Assembly (NCBI RefSeq): GCF_014905135.1
Contig: NZ_CP041406.1
Span: 806,001 to 870,000 of the forward strand
Reading direction: 5' to 3'
DNA from: Sulfurimonas paralvinellae
GTDB lineage: Bacteria; Campylobacterota; Campylobacteria; Campylobacterales; Sulfurimonadaceae
DNA length: 64,000 nt
Positions 17,103-25,804 of this stretch are shown here, piece by piece. Made by a program: the position numbers and the translations under genes. The notes beneath the pieces were generated by a model. The model saw nothing but the letters and a program-made list of their open reading frames with translations, was not told the origin of the DNA and ran no database searches. Position 1 is the stretch's first letter. Each line of letters begins with the position of its first letter.

Positions 17103-17833
17103 TACAAGAACCTATACACAATCTTAAAATCCCACACGAGTGTAAGATAGGCAAAAGGCTAACAAAAAAGCAGTTTCTTGAAAACTTCTCTCTCAAAGCC
17201 AATGAGAAAAAAATCCTTAAAGAGGATATTCAAAGCATCACTTTGGAGTATCTACTTAACAAACACAACATCAACATAGCGCCATTTGTAGATGAAGAGA
17301 ATGATTACTCAGAGATAGCCTTTATACAAGTGGAGATTCTAAACCAAAGCAAGTTAAAGTCCATAGCGACAATTGTTCAGTATATCCCATACCCTCTAAT
17401 CGTATTTTTTATCTATAAAAATTCACTCTGCATAAACATAAGCCCAAAACGCATCAATAAAAACGACAGCACGAAGCTAGCTGTAGAAGAGTCATACTTT
17501 ACAAACTGGATAGACCTTGAACAGACTAACTCTTTAGAAGAAGATTTTCTTAAAAGCTTAGAGATTCAAAACCACCCTTTTACAGATTTTCTATCATTTT
17601 ACAACAGTTTTTTAGATAAAATAGTAGCATTTAATGCCTCTGCTTACAGTGGAAGTTTGAGTGTCAATGAAGAGACGAAAACCATACTTGACGAGATAGC
17701 ACAGTGCGAAACCAAGATAACAGAGCTAAAAAACAAGATAAAAAAAGAGACGAACTTTAGCGACAAGGTCAATATGAACATAGAGCTGAAAAAAATGAAG
17801 AATAAAATAAACGATTTGAAAGGAAAACTGTAA
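17099..17833 (+). CDS. DUF4391 protein
   Basis: 244 residues. The order of conserved pieces, GKRLTKKQFLENFSLKANEK, then EYSEIAFIQVEIL-like and QYIPYPLIVFFIY strands, then SPKRINKND and EESYFTNWIDL, fits DUF4391. The C-terminal 50 residues form a charged coiled coil. No catalytic residues are evident, so it is likely a partner or specificity subunit of the upstream helicase, with which it overlaps by four bases. It is followed by a structured 64-base sequence rather than directly by mod. Confidence 0.8.
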   Translation: MIQEPIHNLKIPHECKIGKRLTKKQFLENFSLKANEKKILKEDIQSITLEYLLNKHNINIAPFVDEENDYSEIAFIQVEILNQSKLKSIATIVQYIPYPLIVFFIYKNSLCINISPKRINKNDSTKLAVEESYFTNWIDLEQTNSLEEDFLKSLEIQNHPFTDFLSFYNSFLDKIVAFNASAYSGSLSVNEETKTILDEIAQCETKITELKNKIKKETNFSDKVNMNIELKKMKNKINDLKGKL

Positions 17834-17840
17834 TGATAAT

Positions 17841-17904
17841 CTCAAAGAGTTCTAGCTCGAAGCTAGCACAGCCAAATATCTTGAACGATTTGGCACCCTT
17901 TGAG
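17841..17904 (+). ncRNA. candidate three-stem structured RNA between DUF4391 and DUF3800
   Basis: The outer stem CTCAAAG (17841-17847) / CTTTGAG (17898-17904) encloses two hairpins. The first is CTAGCT / AGCTAG with loop CGA (17852-17866). The second is GCCAAAT / ATTTGGC with a 10-base loop (17871-17894). All stems are perfect. It starts 7 bases after the DUF4391 stop and has no terminator-like T run. It could be a processed leader, an attenuator or a small RNA. It is not a tRNA. Confidence 0.5.
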
Positions 17905-17948
17905 GAGTTGTGTAATTATACAACAATTAAAAGATTAAAGGAAGGTTC

Positions 17949-18761
17949 GTGAAATTAATATATGTAGATGATTCTGGAAATACAGGAAAAAAACTAGATG
18001 ATATATTGCAGCCTTTGTTTTTACTTGGTGGTTTTATAATAGATGAAGATAATTGGAAAAAAGTTGATAAGGCTATAGCAGATATAAAAATAAAATACAA
18101 TATAGAAGATATGGAAATACACTCTATAGAGATAATGAATGGGAAAAAAGGAACTCCATATCAAGATTGGGCTTATGAGAAAAAACTACAATTTTTTTCA
18201 GATATTTTGCAAGTTATTCAAAAATTTGACTTAAAAGTAATCTATTTTTCAGTTAAGAAGATAAACTTTAAAAGATATTTTCAATCAAAATATGGAAAAG
18301 ATTTTGAACAACAGTTTAATATCTCTCCATATTTACTTGCTTTTTCTTATATGCTCCAAATTGCGGATTCTTATCTTGTATCTCAAGATTCTAATGGAAT
18401 GCTGATATTAGATGAGCAAGATGAGTGGAAAAAACCAGCAAATAAAACTTTTAATCTTTTAACCACACTTATAGATGAACCGGAAGTGCAAATAGAAAAA
18501 CTTCTTGATAGGAGTTTTTTTGTAGAATCAAGTGAAAGCAATATGATACAACTTGCAGATGTTATAGCATACACTACAAAACGATATTTAGAATTAGAAA
18601 TTAGGGAACTTAATGATAAAAAAAGAGATGAAAGAATAAAACTTTATTATATATATAAAGACAACATCTACAAGCCAAATTTTGAGTATGGGAGTCATTC
18701 TATATTGAAGTGGTTAGAAGATAATATTGGCAACCAAACGAAGGATAAACCAATTGGTTAG
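17949..18761 (+). CDS. DUF3800 protein, predicted nuclease-like
   Basis: 270 residues with a GTG start after AAAGGAAGG. The N-terminal KLIYVDDSGNTG, central LGGFIIDEDNW and MEIHSIEI, and C-terminal ESNMIQLADVIAYTTKRY are the conserved acidic patches of DUF3800, thought to have an RNase H-like fold. The catalytic Asp/Glu positions (DDSG and QLAD) are kept. By eye its codons are much more AT-rich than those of DUF4391 and the mod ends, and it has its own leader and hairpins on both sides. It therefore looks like a later insertion into the defence operon. DUF3800 genes are often found in defence islands. Confidence 0.8.
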   Translation: MKLIYVDDSGNTGKKLDDILQPLFLLGGFIIDEDNWKKVDKAIADIKIKYNIEDMEIHSIEIMNGKKGTPYQDWAYEKKLQFFSDILQVIQKFDLKVIYFSVKKINFKRYFQSKYGKDFEQQFNISPYLLAFSYMLQIADSYLVSQDSNGMLILDEQDEWKKPANKTFNLLTTLIDEPEVQIEKLLDRSFFVESSESNMIQLADVIAYTTKRYLELEIRELNDKKRDERIKLYYIYKDNIYKPNFEYGSHSILKWLEDNIGNQTKDKPIG

Positions 18762-18771
18762 TCACTGTTGG

Positions 18772-18798
18772 CTGCCGATACAATGGTATTGTAACAGA
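18772..18798 (+). repeat. hairpin after the DUF3800 gene
   Basis: TACAAT and ATTGTA pair around GGT near 18779-18793, within an outer CTGTT / AACAG pair. It lies between DUF3800 and mod and matches the position of the dyads before DUF3800, so the gene is bracketed by hairpins. Confidence 0.45.
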
Positions 18799-18829
18799 AA
18801 ATAGTTAAAATTTCAAGAGGTAAAAATAT

Positions 18830-20671
18830 ATGAAAAAATTAGATGGTAAAAGTTTAGATATAGTGAGTGAAAATGTAGAGAAGTTAAAAGAGCTATTCCC
18901 TGAAATTTTTGAAGAAGGGAAAATCGACTTTGAAAAGCTACAAAATGAGCTTGGCAAGTTTATAGACAAAGAGCAAGAGAGATACAACTTCACTTGGAAC
19001 GGCAAACAAGAAGCCAAAAAGATAGCCCAAACTCCATCTACTGGAACACTAAGACCTGCACCAAACGAGTCTAAAAACTGGGACACTACACAAAACCTCT
19101 ACATAGAGGGTGATAACCTTGAAGTGTTAAAACTTCTACAAAAATCTTACCACAAAAAAGTCAAAATGATATACATAGACCCACCTTACAACACAGGCAA
19201 AGACTTTGTCTATAAAGACAACTTCAAAGACAATATTAAAAATTATCTTGAAGTTACAGGGCAAGTAGATAGTGAAGGAAATAGACTAAGCACAAATAGT
19301 GATACAAATGGGAGGTATCATAGTGATTGGCTTAGTATGATGTATCCGCGACTCAAACTTGCAAGAAATTTACTTAAAGATGATGGGGTTATTTTTATAA
19401 GTATTGATGACAATGAAGTGGCAAATCTTAGAAAGCTTTGTGATGAGATTTTTGGGGAGGATAATTTTGTAGGAAATATTATATGGCAACATAGTATTCA
19501 AGGTAAAGGTTATGGAGGTAAATTGTCAATACATCATAATCATATTTTAGTATTTAGTAAAAATACTGATTTTGAATTAGGAATGTTTAAAAGAACAGAA
19601 GAAGATAATAAAAATTATTCTAATCCAGATAATGATCCAAATGGAGATTGGCGAACAGGAGATGTGAGAAATGCACTTGATAGACCAAATTTAAAATATA
19701 ATATTACTACACCCAGTGGAAATATAATTAAACATCCAGATAATGGATGGAGATGGAGCAAAGAAACATTAAATGAAAAAATTAAATCTGGTGAAATTAT
19801 TTTCAATGAAGATGAAACAAGAATAATCAGAAAAATTTATTTAAAAAATCAAGAAGGTAGAGTTCCTGAAAGTATATTTGATGGAAAAAAATTTGGAACA
19901 ACACGAGATGGAACAACTGAGTTAAAAGATCTATTTAATAAGCCTCCTTTTGATACACCTAAACCAACTTTATTAATTAGAAAGATAATGGAGTTAAATT
20001 GTCATGAAAATGACTTTATCTTAGACTTCTTCTCAGGCTCAGCCACAACAGCCCATGCTGTGATGCAACTCAATGCAGAAGATGGAGGAAAGAGAAAATA
20101 TATTTGTGTCCAAATCCCCGAACCAACAGATGAAAAAAGTGAAGCCTACAAAGCAGGATATAAAAACATCTGTGAGATAGGAAAAGAGAGAATAAGAAGA
20201 GCAGGAGAAAAGATAATAGTCGACAATCCAGACAAAGATTTATCAAATCTTGATATAGGTTTTAAAGTATTTAAACTTGATAGCTCCAATATAAAAGAGT
20301 GGGATAGTGATTTTGATAATTTAGAGCAAAACCTCCTTGATGCTACTGAAAATATCAAAGAAGATAGAACAAGCGAAGACCTACTCTATGAAATCCTCCT
20401 CAAATATGGACTTGATTTAACTCTTCCTATTGAAGAAAAAATTATTGATGGCAAGAAAGTGTTTATTATAGGTTTTGGTGCATTAGTAGTTTGCCTTGAT
20501 GACAATATAACAACTGACATAGTTGAACAAATAGCTGACCTAAAAGAAGAATATGAAACTGAAGTGATGCGAGTAGTATTTAAAGACAGCAGTTTCAAAG
20601 ATGCTGTTGTCAAAACAAATGCTATTCAGATACTAAAACAGCATGGTATTGATGAAGTCGTGAGTGTGTAA
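18830..20671 (+). CDS. mod: type III restriction-modification DNA methyltransferase (Mod)
   Basis: 613 residues. The methylase motif IV YIDPPYNTG is near residues 114-122 and motif I DFFSGSATTAHAV near 400-412. That permuted order is the beta class used by type III Mod, giving N6-methyladenine. The target recognition region lies between the two (about 140-395). That middle part is visibly richer in A/T-ending codons than the two conserved ends, so the recognition domain has probably been exchanged. Mod works alone as methylase and with Res for cleavage. Here Res does not follow directly: the KAP gene is inserted with no gap. Confidence 0.93.
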   Translation: MKKLDGKSLDIVSENVEKLKELFPEIFEEGKIDFEKLQNELGKFIDKEQERYNFTWNGKQEAKKIAQTPSTGTLRPAPNESKNWDTTQNLYIEGDNLEVLKLLQKSYHKKVKMIYIDPPYNTGKDFVYKDNFKDNIKNYLEVTGQVDSEGNRLSTNSDTNGRYHSDWLSMMYPRLKLARNLLKDDGVIFISIDDNEVANLRKLCDEIFGEDNFVGNIIWQHSIQGKGYGGKLSIHHNHILVFSKNTDFELGMFKRTEEDNKNYSNPDNDPNGDWRTGDVRNALDRPNLKYNITTPSGNIIKHPDNGWRWSKETLNEKIKSGEIIFNEDETRIIRKIYLKNQEGRVPESIFDGKKFGTTRDGTTELKDLFNKPPFDTPKPTLLIRKIMELNCHENDFILDFFSGSATTAHAVMQLNAEDGGKRKYICVQIPEPTDEKSEAYKAGYKNICEIGKERIRRAGEKIIVDNPDKDLSNLDIGFKVFKLDSSNIKEWDSDFDNLEQNLLDATENIKEDRTSEDLLYEILLKYGLDLTLPIEEKIIDGKKVFIIGFGALVVCLDDNITTDIVEQIADLKEEYETEVMRVVFKDSSFKDAVVKTNAIQILKQHGIDEVVSV

Positions 20672-22801
20672 ATGTTAGTTGTAGATAAGCCTATTGAAAG
20701 TATAGATGAAGATTTTTTAAATAGAAAAGATTTTGCTCAAAACATCGCTAAAGCTATTTTAAATTATTCAGATAAAAATAACTCTAGCTTAACAATAGGA
20801 CTTTATGGAAAATGGGGGTCAGGTAAAACATCTATAATAAATATGATTACTGAAAATATTGATGATGTGATTATCTTTAAGTATGAACCTTGGATATTCT
20901 CAGATACTCAACAGTTGATAAGTAATTTTTTTAAAGAATTTGCTAAAGCCATAAAGCACAAGGATTATGCAGAAGATGCAAAAAAAATTGGAGAAGAGCT
21001 TGAAACATATGCAAGCTTTTTTGAACCATTAAGTTTAATACCAGAGCCTACAGTATCTTTATTAAGTTTGGCAAGTGCAAAAGTTTTTGGAAGTATTGGT
21101 AAAGCAAGTAAGAAATGGGGAAATTTAAAGAGTAAAAATCTCTCAACAACAAAGCTATCTATCGAAAAGCATTTACAAAAATTAGACAAAAAAATTTTAA
21201 TTATTATAGATGATATTGATAGGCTTAATAATACTGAAATACGCCAAATATTTCAAATGATTAAAGTATTAGGAAATTTCCCTAATACAATATATTTATC
21301 TTCAATGGATAGAGAAGTTGTTGTTGAAGCATTATCCGAAGTGCAAAAGGGTGATGGAAGTGAATATCTTGAAAAGATAATCAATGTGCCATTTATTGTG
21401 CCAAGTATTAGCAAAGAAGATGTTCAGAAGTTTTTATTTATGAAGCTTGATGAAATCATTGAAGATGCAGATTTTGATAAAAATCATTGGGGAAATATTT
21501 ATCATAGTGGATTTAAAAATTTCTTTTCGACCATTCGAGATGTAGTGAGATATATAAATATTTTTCAGTTTAACTATGGAGTTTTAAAAAATAAAGTTAA
21601 TACCGTTGATTTAATTGCTTCAAGTGCCTTACAAGTTTTTGAACCTAAAATATTTGAATCTATGAAGTATAACAAAAATATTTTTGTTGGCTCAATTCCT
21701 GAAAGTCAATATGGTAGAAATGATGAAAAAGCTAAAATAAAGGAGTTTATTGAAAAGTCATTTGAAAACTTACAAGTTTTATCTCAAGAGGTTTATCTAC
21801 TTTTTTTAAAAGAACTATTTGTTAAAATCAATGAAGTATATTCCAATACACATTATGTAGGTGCTACTTCAAGGTGTAGAAAAGATGCAAAAATTTGTAG
21901 TGCTGAATATTTTGATACATACTTTACAATGATACTAAATGATAAAACACTCTCTAGTTTTGAGATGAAAAGTTTTATTAAAGACCTATCCAATGAAAAG
22001 AAGTTTAGAAACGATATCATATCCTTAAATAGAGAAAACAAGATAACAGACTTTTTAGAAAAATTACAAGATTTTACACAAGAAGACATTGAAATTAGAA
22101 ATTATCAAGTTTTATTTAATGTTCTGATGGACTTAGCAGATACCTTTCCCGAAGAAGATGATGGTATGTTCTCTTTTGGAAACAGTATGCAGGTTATGAG
22201 AATTTTTCATCAGTTATTAAAAAGAATAGACAATAAGGATGAAAGATTTAAAATTATAAAAACAGCTATGGAACAAGCTGAAAACAGTATAAGTATATTA
22301 TCGGAAGAGATAAGTATTTATATGCAAGAACATGGTGAATATGATGGGGATGCAAAATCTGAATCACAATTAACTATAGAAAAAGATGATTTATTGGAAT
22401 TGAAAAAATTACTGTTATTAAAGATTGAACAATGGACTTCAAAATATAGTTTGCTGCAACATAAAAAAGGACTTAGCATATTATATGTTTGGCTGAGATT
22501 AGACGAAAAAAAATCTAAAGAATATATTGCTAAAGAAATTAAAGAGGATAAAAAATTAATAGATTTCTTGAAACTTTTTATATCATATTCTTATAGTCAA
22601 ACAAGCGGAGATTATACCACTAGAAAAAATATAAAATATAATTACGATGGTATAGTAAATTTTATTGATGTAGCTAAAATCATAGATAGAGTTAATGAGT
22701 TAAATATAACTGATGATAAAGATAAATTGGCACAGTATGCAATAGAAAATTTTTTAGCACACTATAACGGTATAGCAATAGTAAATGAGGATGATTTATA
22801 A
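20672..22801 (+). CDS. KAP-family P-loop NTPase
   Basis: 709 residues. Walker A is LYGKWGSGKTSIIN near residues 44-57 and Walker B is ILIIIDDIDRLNN near 173-185, with the long insertion between them typical of KAP NTPases. Downstream is the VRYINIFQFNY helix region found in the family, then a long helical C-terminus. KAP NTPases occur in phage-exclusion systems such as PifA, so a defence role is likely, but the target is unknown. I see no clear membrane helices in the insertion. The gene starts at the base after the mod stop and its own stop shares one base with the res start. It is very AT-rich beside its neighbours. Confidence 0.85.
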   Translation: MLVVDKPIESIDEDFLNRKDFAQNIAKAILNYSDKNNSSLTIGLYGKWGSGKTSIINMITENIDDVIIFKYEPWIFSDTQQLISNFFKEFAKAIKHKDYAEDAKKIGEELETYASFFEPLSLIPEPTVSLLSLASAKVFGSIGKASKKWGNLKSKNLSTTKLSIEKHLQKLDKKILIIIDDIDRLNNTEIRQIFQMIKVLGNFPNTIYLSSMDREVVVEALSEVQKGDGSEYLEKIINVPFIVPSISKEDVQKFLFMKLDEIIEDADFDKNHWGNIYHSGFKNFFSTIRDVVRYINIFQFNYGVLKNKVNTVDLIASSALQVFEPKIFESMKYNKNIFVGSIPESQYGRNDEKAKIKEFIEKSFENLQVLSQEVYLLFLKELFVKINEVYSNTHYVGATSRCRKDAKICSAEYFDTYFTMILNDKTLSSFEMKSFIKDLSNEKKFRNDIISLNRENKITDFLEKLQDFTQEDIEIRNYQVLFNVLMDLADTFPEEDDGMFSFGNSMQVMRIFHQLLKRIDNKDERFKIIKTAMEQAENSISILSEEISIYMQEHGEYDGDAKSESQLTIEKDDLLELKKLLLLKIEQWTSKYSLLQHKKGLSILYVWLRLDEKKSKEYIAKEIKEDKKLIDFLKLFISYSYSQTSGDYTTRKNIKYNYDGIVNFIDVAKIIDRVNELNITDDKDKLAQYAIENFLAHYNGIAIVNEDDL

Positions 22802-25761
22802 TGAAAATACAATTTGAAAGCAATTTAAACTACCAAAATAAAGCAATAAGCTCCATTGTGGATATATTTGAAGGGCAAGAGATTTGTCAAAGTAATTTCT
22901 CTGTCTCTCGTGTTGTAGGCGATACGCTTGGTATCACTGAAAATGAGCTTGGTATTGGTAATAGACTTGAACTTTTAGATGACGAGATACTTGCTAATGT
23001 GCAAAAGATTCAGCTTAAAAATGGACTTCCTCAATCTAAAAAGTTAAGTAGTATGGACTTCTCAGTGGAGATGGAGACGGGAACGGGTAAGACTTATGTC
23101 TATCTCAAAACCATTTTTGAACTAAGTCGTAAATATGGCTTTACAAAATTTATAATCGTTGTACCATCCATCGCCATAAAAGAGGGAGTTAAAAAGACAC
23201 TTGACATAACCACTGAACACTTCAAATCACTCTTTGATAATGTAAATTATGACCACTTTGTCTATGATAGTTCCAACTTAGAGCAAGTAAGAGATTTTGC
23301 AACGAGTAGCGATATTCGCATAATGGTTATAAATATAGACGCTTTTAGAAAAAGCTTCACTGACCCAAGTAAAGATACAAAAGCAAATATTATCCACCGT
23401 CAAAACGATAGACTAAACGGTGAGAGACCCATAGACTTTATCGCTTCTACAAACCCTATACTTATCATAGATGAGCCTCAGAGTGTTGATAATACCTCAA
23501 AGGCAAAAGAGGCTATAGAAAAGCTAAATCCTCTTTGTAAGCTACGCTACAGTGCTACACACATAGAGAAGTTCAACCTTATGTATAAACTTGACTCTAT
23601 TGATGCATATGAGCAAAAACTTGTAAAACAGATAGAAGTTGCCAATGTAAAAATAGACGACAGTTCAAACAAAGCATACATAAAACTTCTAAGTGTAAAA
23701 GCCAACCCAAGAAGTGCAAAAGTAGAGATAGATATAACAAAAAATGGCAATACAAGCAGAAAAACCATAACCATAAAAGATGGAAGCGATTTATATGAAC
23801 TCTCTAATGGTCGTGATGTGTATAGTGGCTACACCGTCAATGATATTTATATCGAAAAAGGGAATGAATATATCGAATTTTCGAATGGAGAAAGTGTAGG
23901 TATCGGCGAGGTTATAGGTGATATAGATGATGATAGCATTAAACAGCTTCAAATACGAAAAACAATTGAAGAGCATTTAGATAAAGAGCTGCGTTTGACC
24001 TCCAAAGGGATTAAGGTATTGAGTCTCTTTTTTATAGATAGAGTGGCGAACTATAGAACCTATGACGAAGAGGGAAATCCCCAAAAAGGAAAATATGCAC
24101 GATGGTTTGAAGAAGCCTACAAAGAGATAAGCCAAAAAAGAAAATACAAAACCCTCTTTGAAGATGTAGATATTAGCGCCGATATTGAAAAAATCCATGA
24201 TGGATACTTTGCACAAGATAGAAGTGGCAAACTCAAAGATAGCACGGGTAAAAATAAAGATGATGAGAGTGCATTTGACAAGATTATGAAAAACAAAGAG
24301 AAACTGCTTAGTTTTAGTGAGCCTTTGCGATTTATATTTTCTCACTCTGCACTCAAAGAGGGATGGGATAACCCCAATGTTTTTCAGATTTGTACTCTTA
24401 ATGAAACAAATTCTGTAATGAAGAAAAGACAAGAAATTGGTCGTGGGCTTAGAATATGTGTCAATCAAGACGGAGAGAGGGTTCAAGGCTTTTATGTCAA
24501 TACATTAACCGTTATGGCAAATGAAAGCTATGAAGAGTTTGCAAAAAGTCTGCAAGCAGAGATAGAACAAGAGGAAGGAATTAAGTTTGGTGTTATAGAG
24601 GAGCACTTTTTTGCAAATATACCTATAAAAAATGAAGAGGGTGATGTAGAATACTTTGGAGCCGACAACAGTGAGGCTATATTTGCATATCTCAAAGAGA
24701 ATGATTATATAGACTCAAGGGGTAAAATACAAGATAGCCTCAAGCTCGATATAAAAAATGAGAAGTTTGAAGTGCCTGCCGAGTATCAAAATTTACAAGC
24801 TGAAATAACATCAGTCATCAAAAAAATTGCGGGTAATCTCAACATAAAAGATGCAAGCGACAGAAAGCTTGTAACGCTTAACAAAGAAGTGTTACTAAGT
24901 GATGATTTTAAAGAGTTGTGGGAGAGAGTAAAATACAAAACTACTTATAGAGTAGATTTTGACATTGATAGTTTAGTGAATAAGTGTGCTGAGAAAATTG
25001 CAAATGAACTCACCATTGGTAAGATTAAGTATCTCTATTCTAAAGCAAAAAATAAAATCACAAAAGTTGGTGTTGAAGTTGATTTAGATAGTGTCAAAGA
25101 GCAGTTTAGCGATGTGGAAATTATAGACTATGAACTACCAGATATTATTACATACCTGCAAAATGAGACAAATTTAACACGCAAAAATATTGTAGATATA
25201 CTTATTAAAAGCGGAAAATTAGAGAGCTTTAAAAACAATCCTCAAAAGTTTATAGATGGTGCTATTAAAATCATAAAAAAGACAATGAGTATATTTATTG
25301 TTGATGGAATCAAATACCAAAAAATCGGCAATGATTCCTACTATGCCCAAGAGTGTTTTGAAGACCAAGAGCTTTATGGATACCTATCTAAAAATATGAT
25401 TGAAAACAGAGAAAACAAGTCTATCTACAACTACACCGTTTATGATTCAGATGTAGAAAAAGGGTTTGCAAGGTCGTTTAATGAAAATGAAGATGTAAAG
25501 CTTTTTACAAAACTCCCTTCTTGGTTTAAAATAAATACCCCTCTTGGTGGATACAACCCTGACTGGGCTGTTCTAATCGAAAAAGACAATGAAGAGAAGC
25601 TATACTTTGTAGTTGAAAGCAAGGGAAGTCTCTTTACAGACGATTTACGAGATACAGAAGAGGCAAAAATAAAATGTGCAACTGAGCATTTTAAAGAAAT
25701 ATCAACAGAGACTCAATTTATACAGTCTAATAATTTTGAGCATATGAGGGAGTTTTTGTAA
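22801..25761 (+). CDS. res: type III restriction enzyme helicase-endonuclease subunit (Res)
   Basis: 986 residues. The SF2 helicase has METGTGKTYVYLKTI near 90 (Walker A), LIIDEPQSVD near 221 (motif II) and RQEIGRGLRI near 541 (motif VI). The C-terminal endonuclease has NPDWAVLIEKD near 919 and LYFVVESKG near 934-942, matching the PD...(D/E)XK core. Res with Mod moves along DNA and cuts between head-to-head unmethylated sites. All motifs are intact, so the enzyme is probably active. It ends 11 bases before a 13-bp hairpin shared with the convergent regulator gene. Confidence 0.93.
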   Translation: MKIQFESNLNYQNKAISSIVDIFEGQEICQSNFSVSRVVGDTLGITENELGIGNRLELLDDEILANVQKIQLKNGLPQSKKLSSMDFSVEMETGTGKTYVYLKTIFELSRKYGFTKFIIVVPSIAIKEGVKKTLDITTEHFKSLFDNVNYDHFVYDSSNLEQVRDFATSSDIRIMVINIDAFRKSFTDPSKDTKANIIHRQNDRLNGERPIDFIASTNPILIIDEPQSVDNTSKAKEAIEKLNPLCKLRYSATHIEKFNLMYKLDSIDAYEQKLVKQIEVANVKIDDSSNKAYIKLLSVKANPRSAKVEIDITKNGNTSRKTITIKDGSDLYELSNGRDVYSGYTVNDIYIEKGNEYIEFSNGESVGIGEVIGDIDDDSIKQLQIRKTIEEHLDKELRLTSKGIKVLSLFFIDRVANYRTYDEEGNPQKGKYARWFEEAYKEISQKRKYKTLFEDVDISADIEKIHDGYFAQDRSGKLKDSTGKNKDDESAFDKIMKNKEKLLSFSEPLRFIFSHSALKEGWDNPNVFQICTLNETNSVMKKRQEIGRGLRICVNQDGERVQGFYVNTLTVMANESYEEFAKSLQAEIEQEEGIKFGVIEEHFFANIPIKNEEGDVEYFGADNSEAIFAYLKENDYIDSRGKIQDSLKLDIKNEKFEVPAEYQNLQAEITSVIKKIAGNLNIKDASDRKLVTLNKEVLLSDDFKELWERVKYKTTYRVDFDIDSLVNKCAEKIANELTIGKIKYLYSKAKNKITKVGVEVDLDSVKEQFSDVEIIDYELPDIITYLQNETNLTRKNIVDILIKSGKLESFKNNPQKFIDGAIKIIKKTMSIFIVDGIKYQKIGNDSYYAQECFEDQELYGYLSKNMIENRENKSIYNYTVYDSDVEKGFARSFNENEDVKLFTKLPSWFKINTPLGGYNPDWAVLIEKDNEEKLYFVVESKGSLFTDDLRDTEEAKIKCATEHFKEISTETQFIQSNNFEHMREFL

Positions 25762-25772
25762 ATTTTAAAAAT

Positions 25773-25804
25773 CAGATAAATTCAACTTTATTTGAATTTA
25801 TCTG
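25773..25804 (-). terminator. hairpin terminator between convergent res and regulator genes
   Basis: CAGATAAATTCAA (25773-25785) and TTGAATTTATCTG (25792-25804) are perfectly complementary with a 6-base loop. On the minus strand a run of T follows the hairpin, so it ends regulator transcription. The plus side has no T run. Confidence 0.7.

Noticed and set aside
17841-17904. tRNA gene in the gap before DUF3800
   Set aside because: The outer stem is 7 bp, but there is no T-loop consensus, no anticodon arm of 5 bp with a 7-base loop and no CCA-compatible end on either strand.
17841-18800. Integron-like attC sites around DUF3800
   Set aside because: The dyads do not carry the RYYYAAC / GTTRRRY core pair, and no integron integrase is present.
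13908-25761. DISARM, BREX or Zorya assignment of the defence genes
   Set aside because: The marker genes (DrmA/DrmB, PglZ/BrxC, ZorA/B) are absent. The methylase and restriction subunits are type III.
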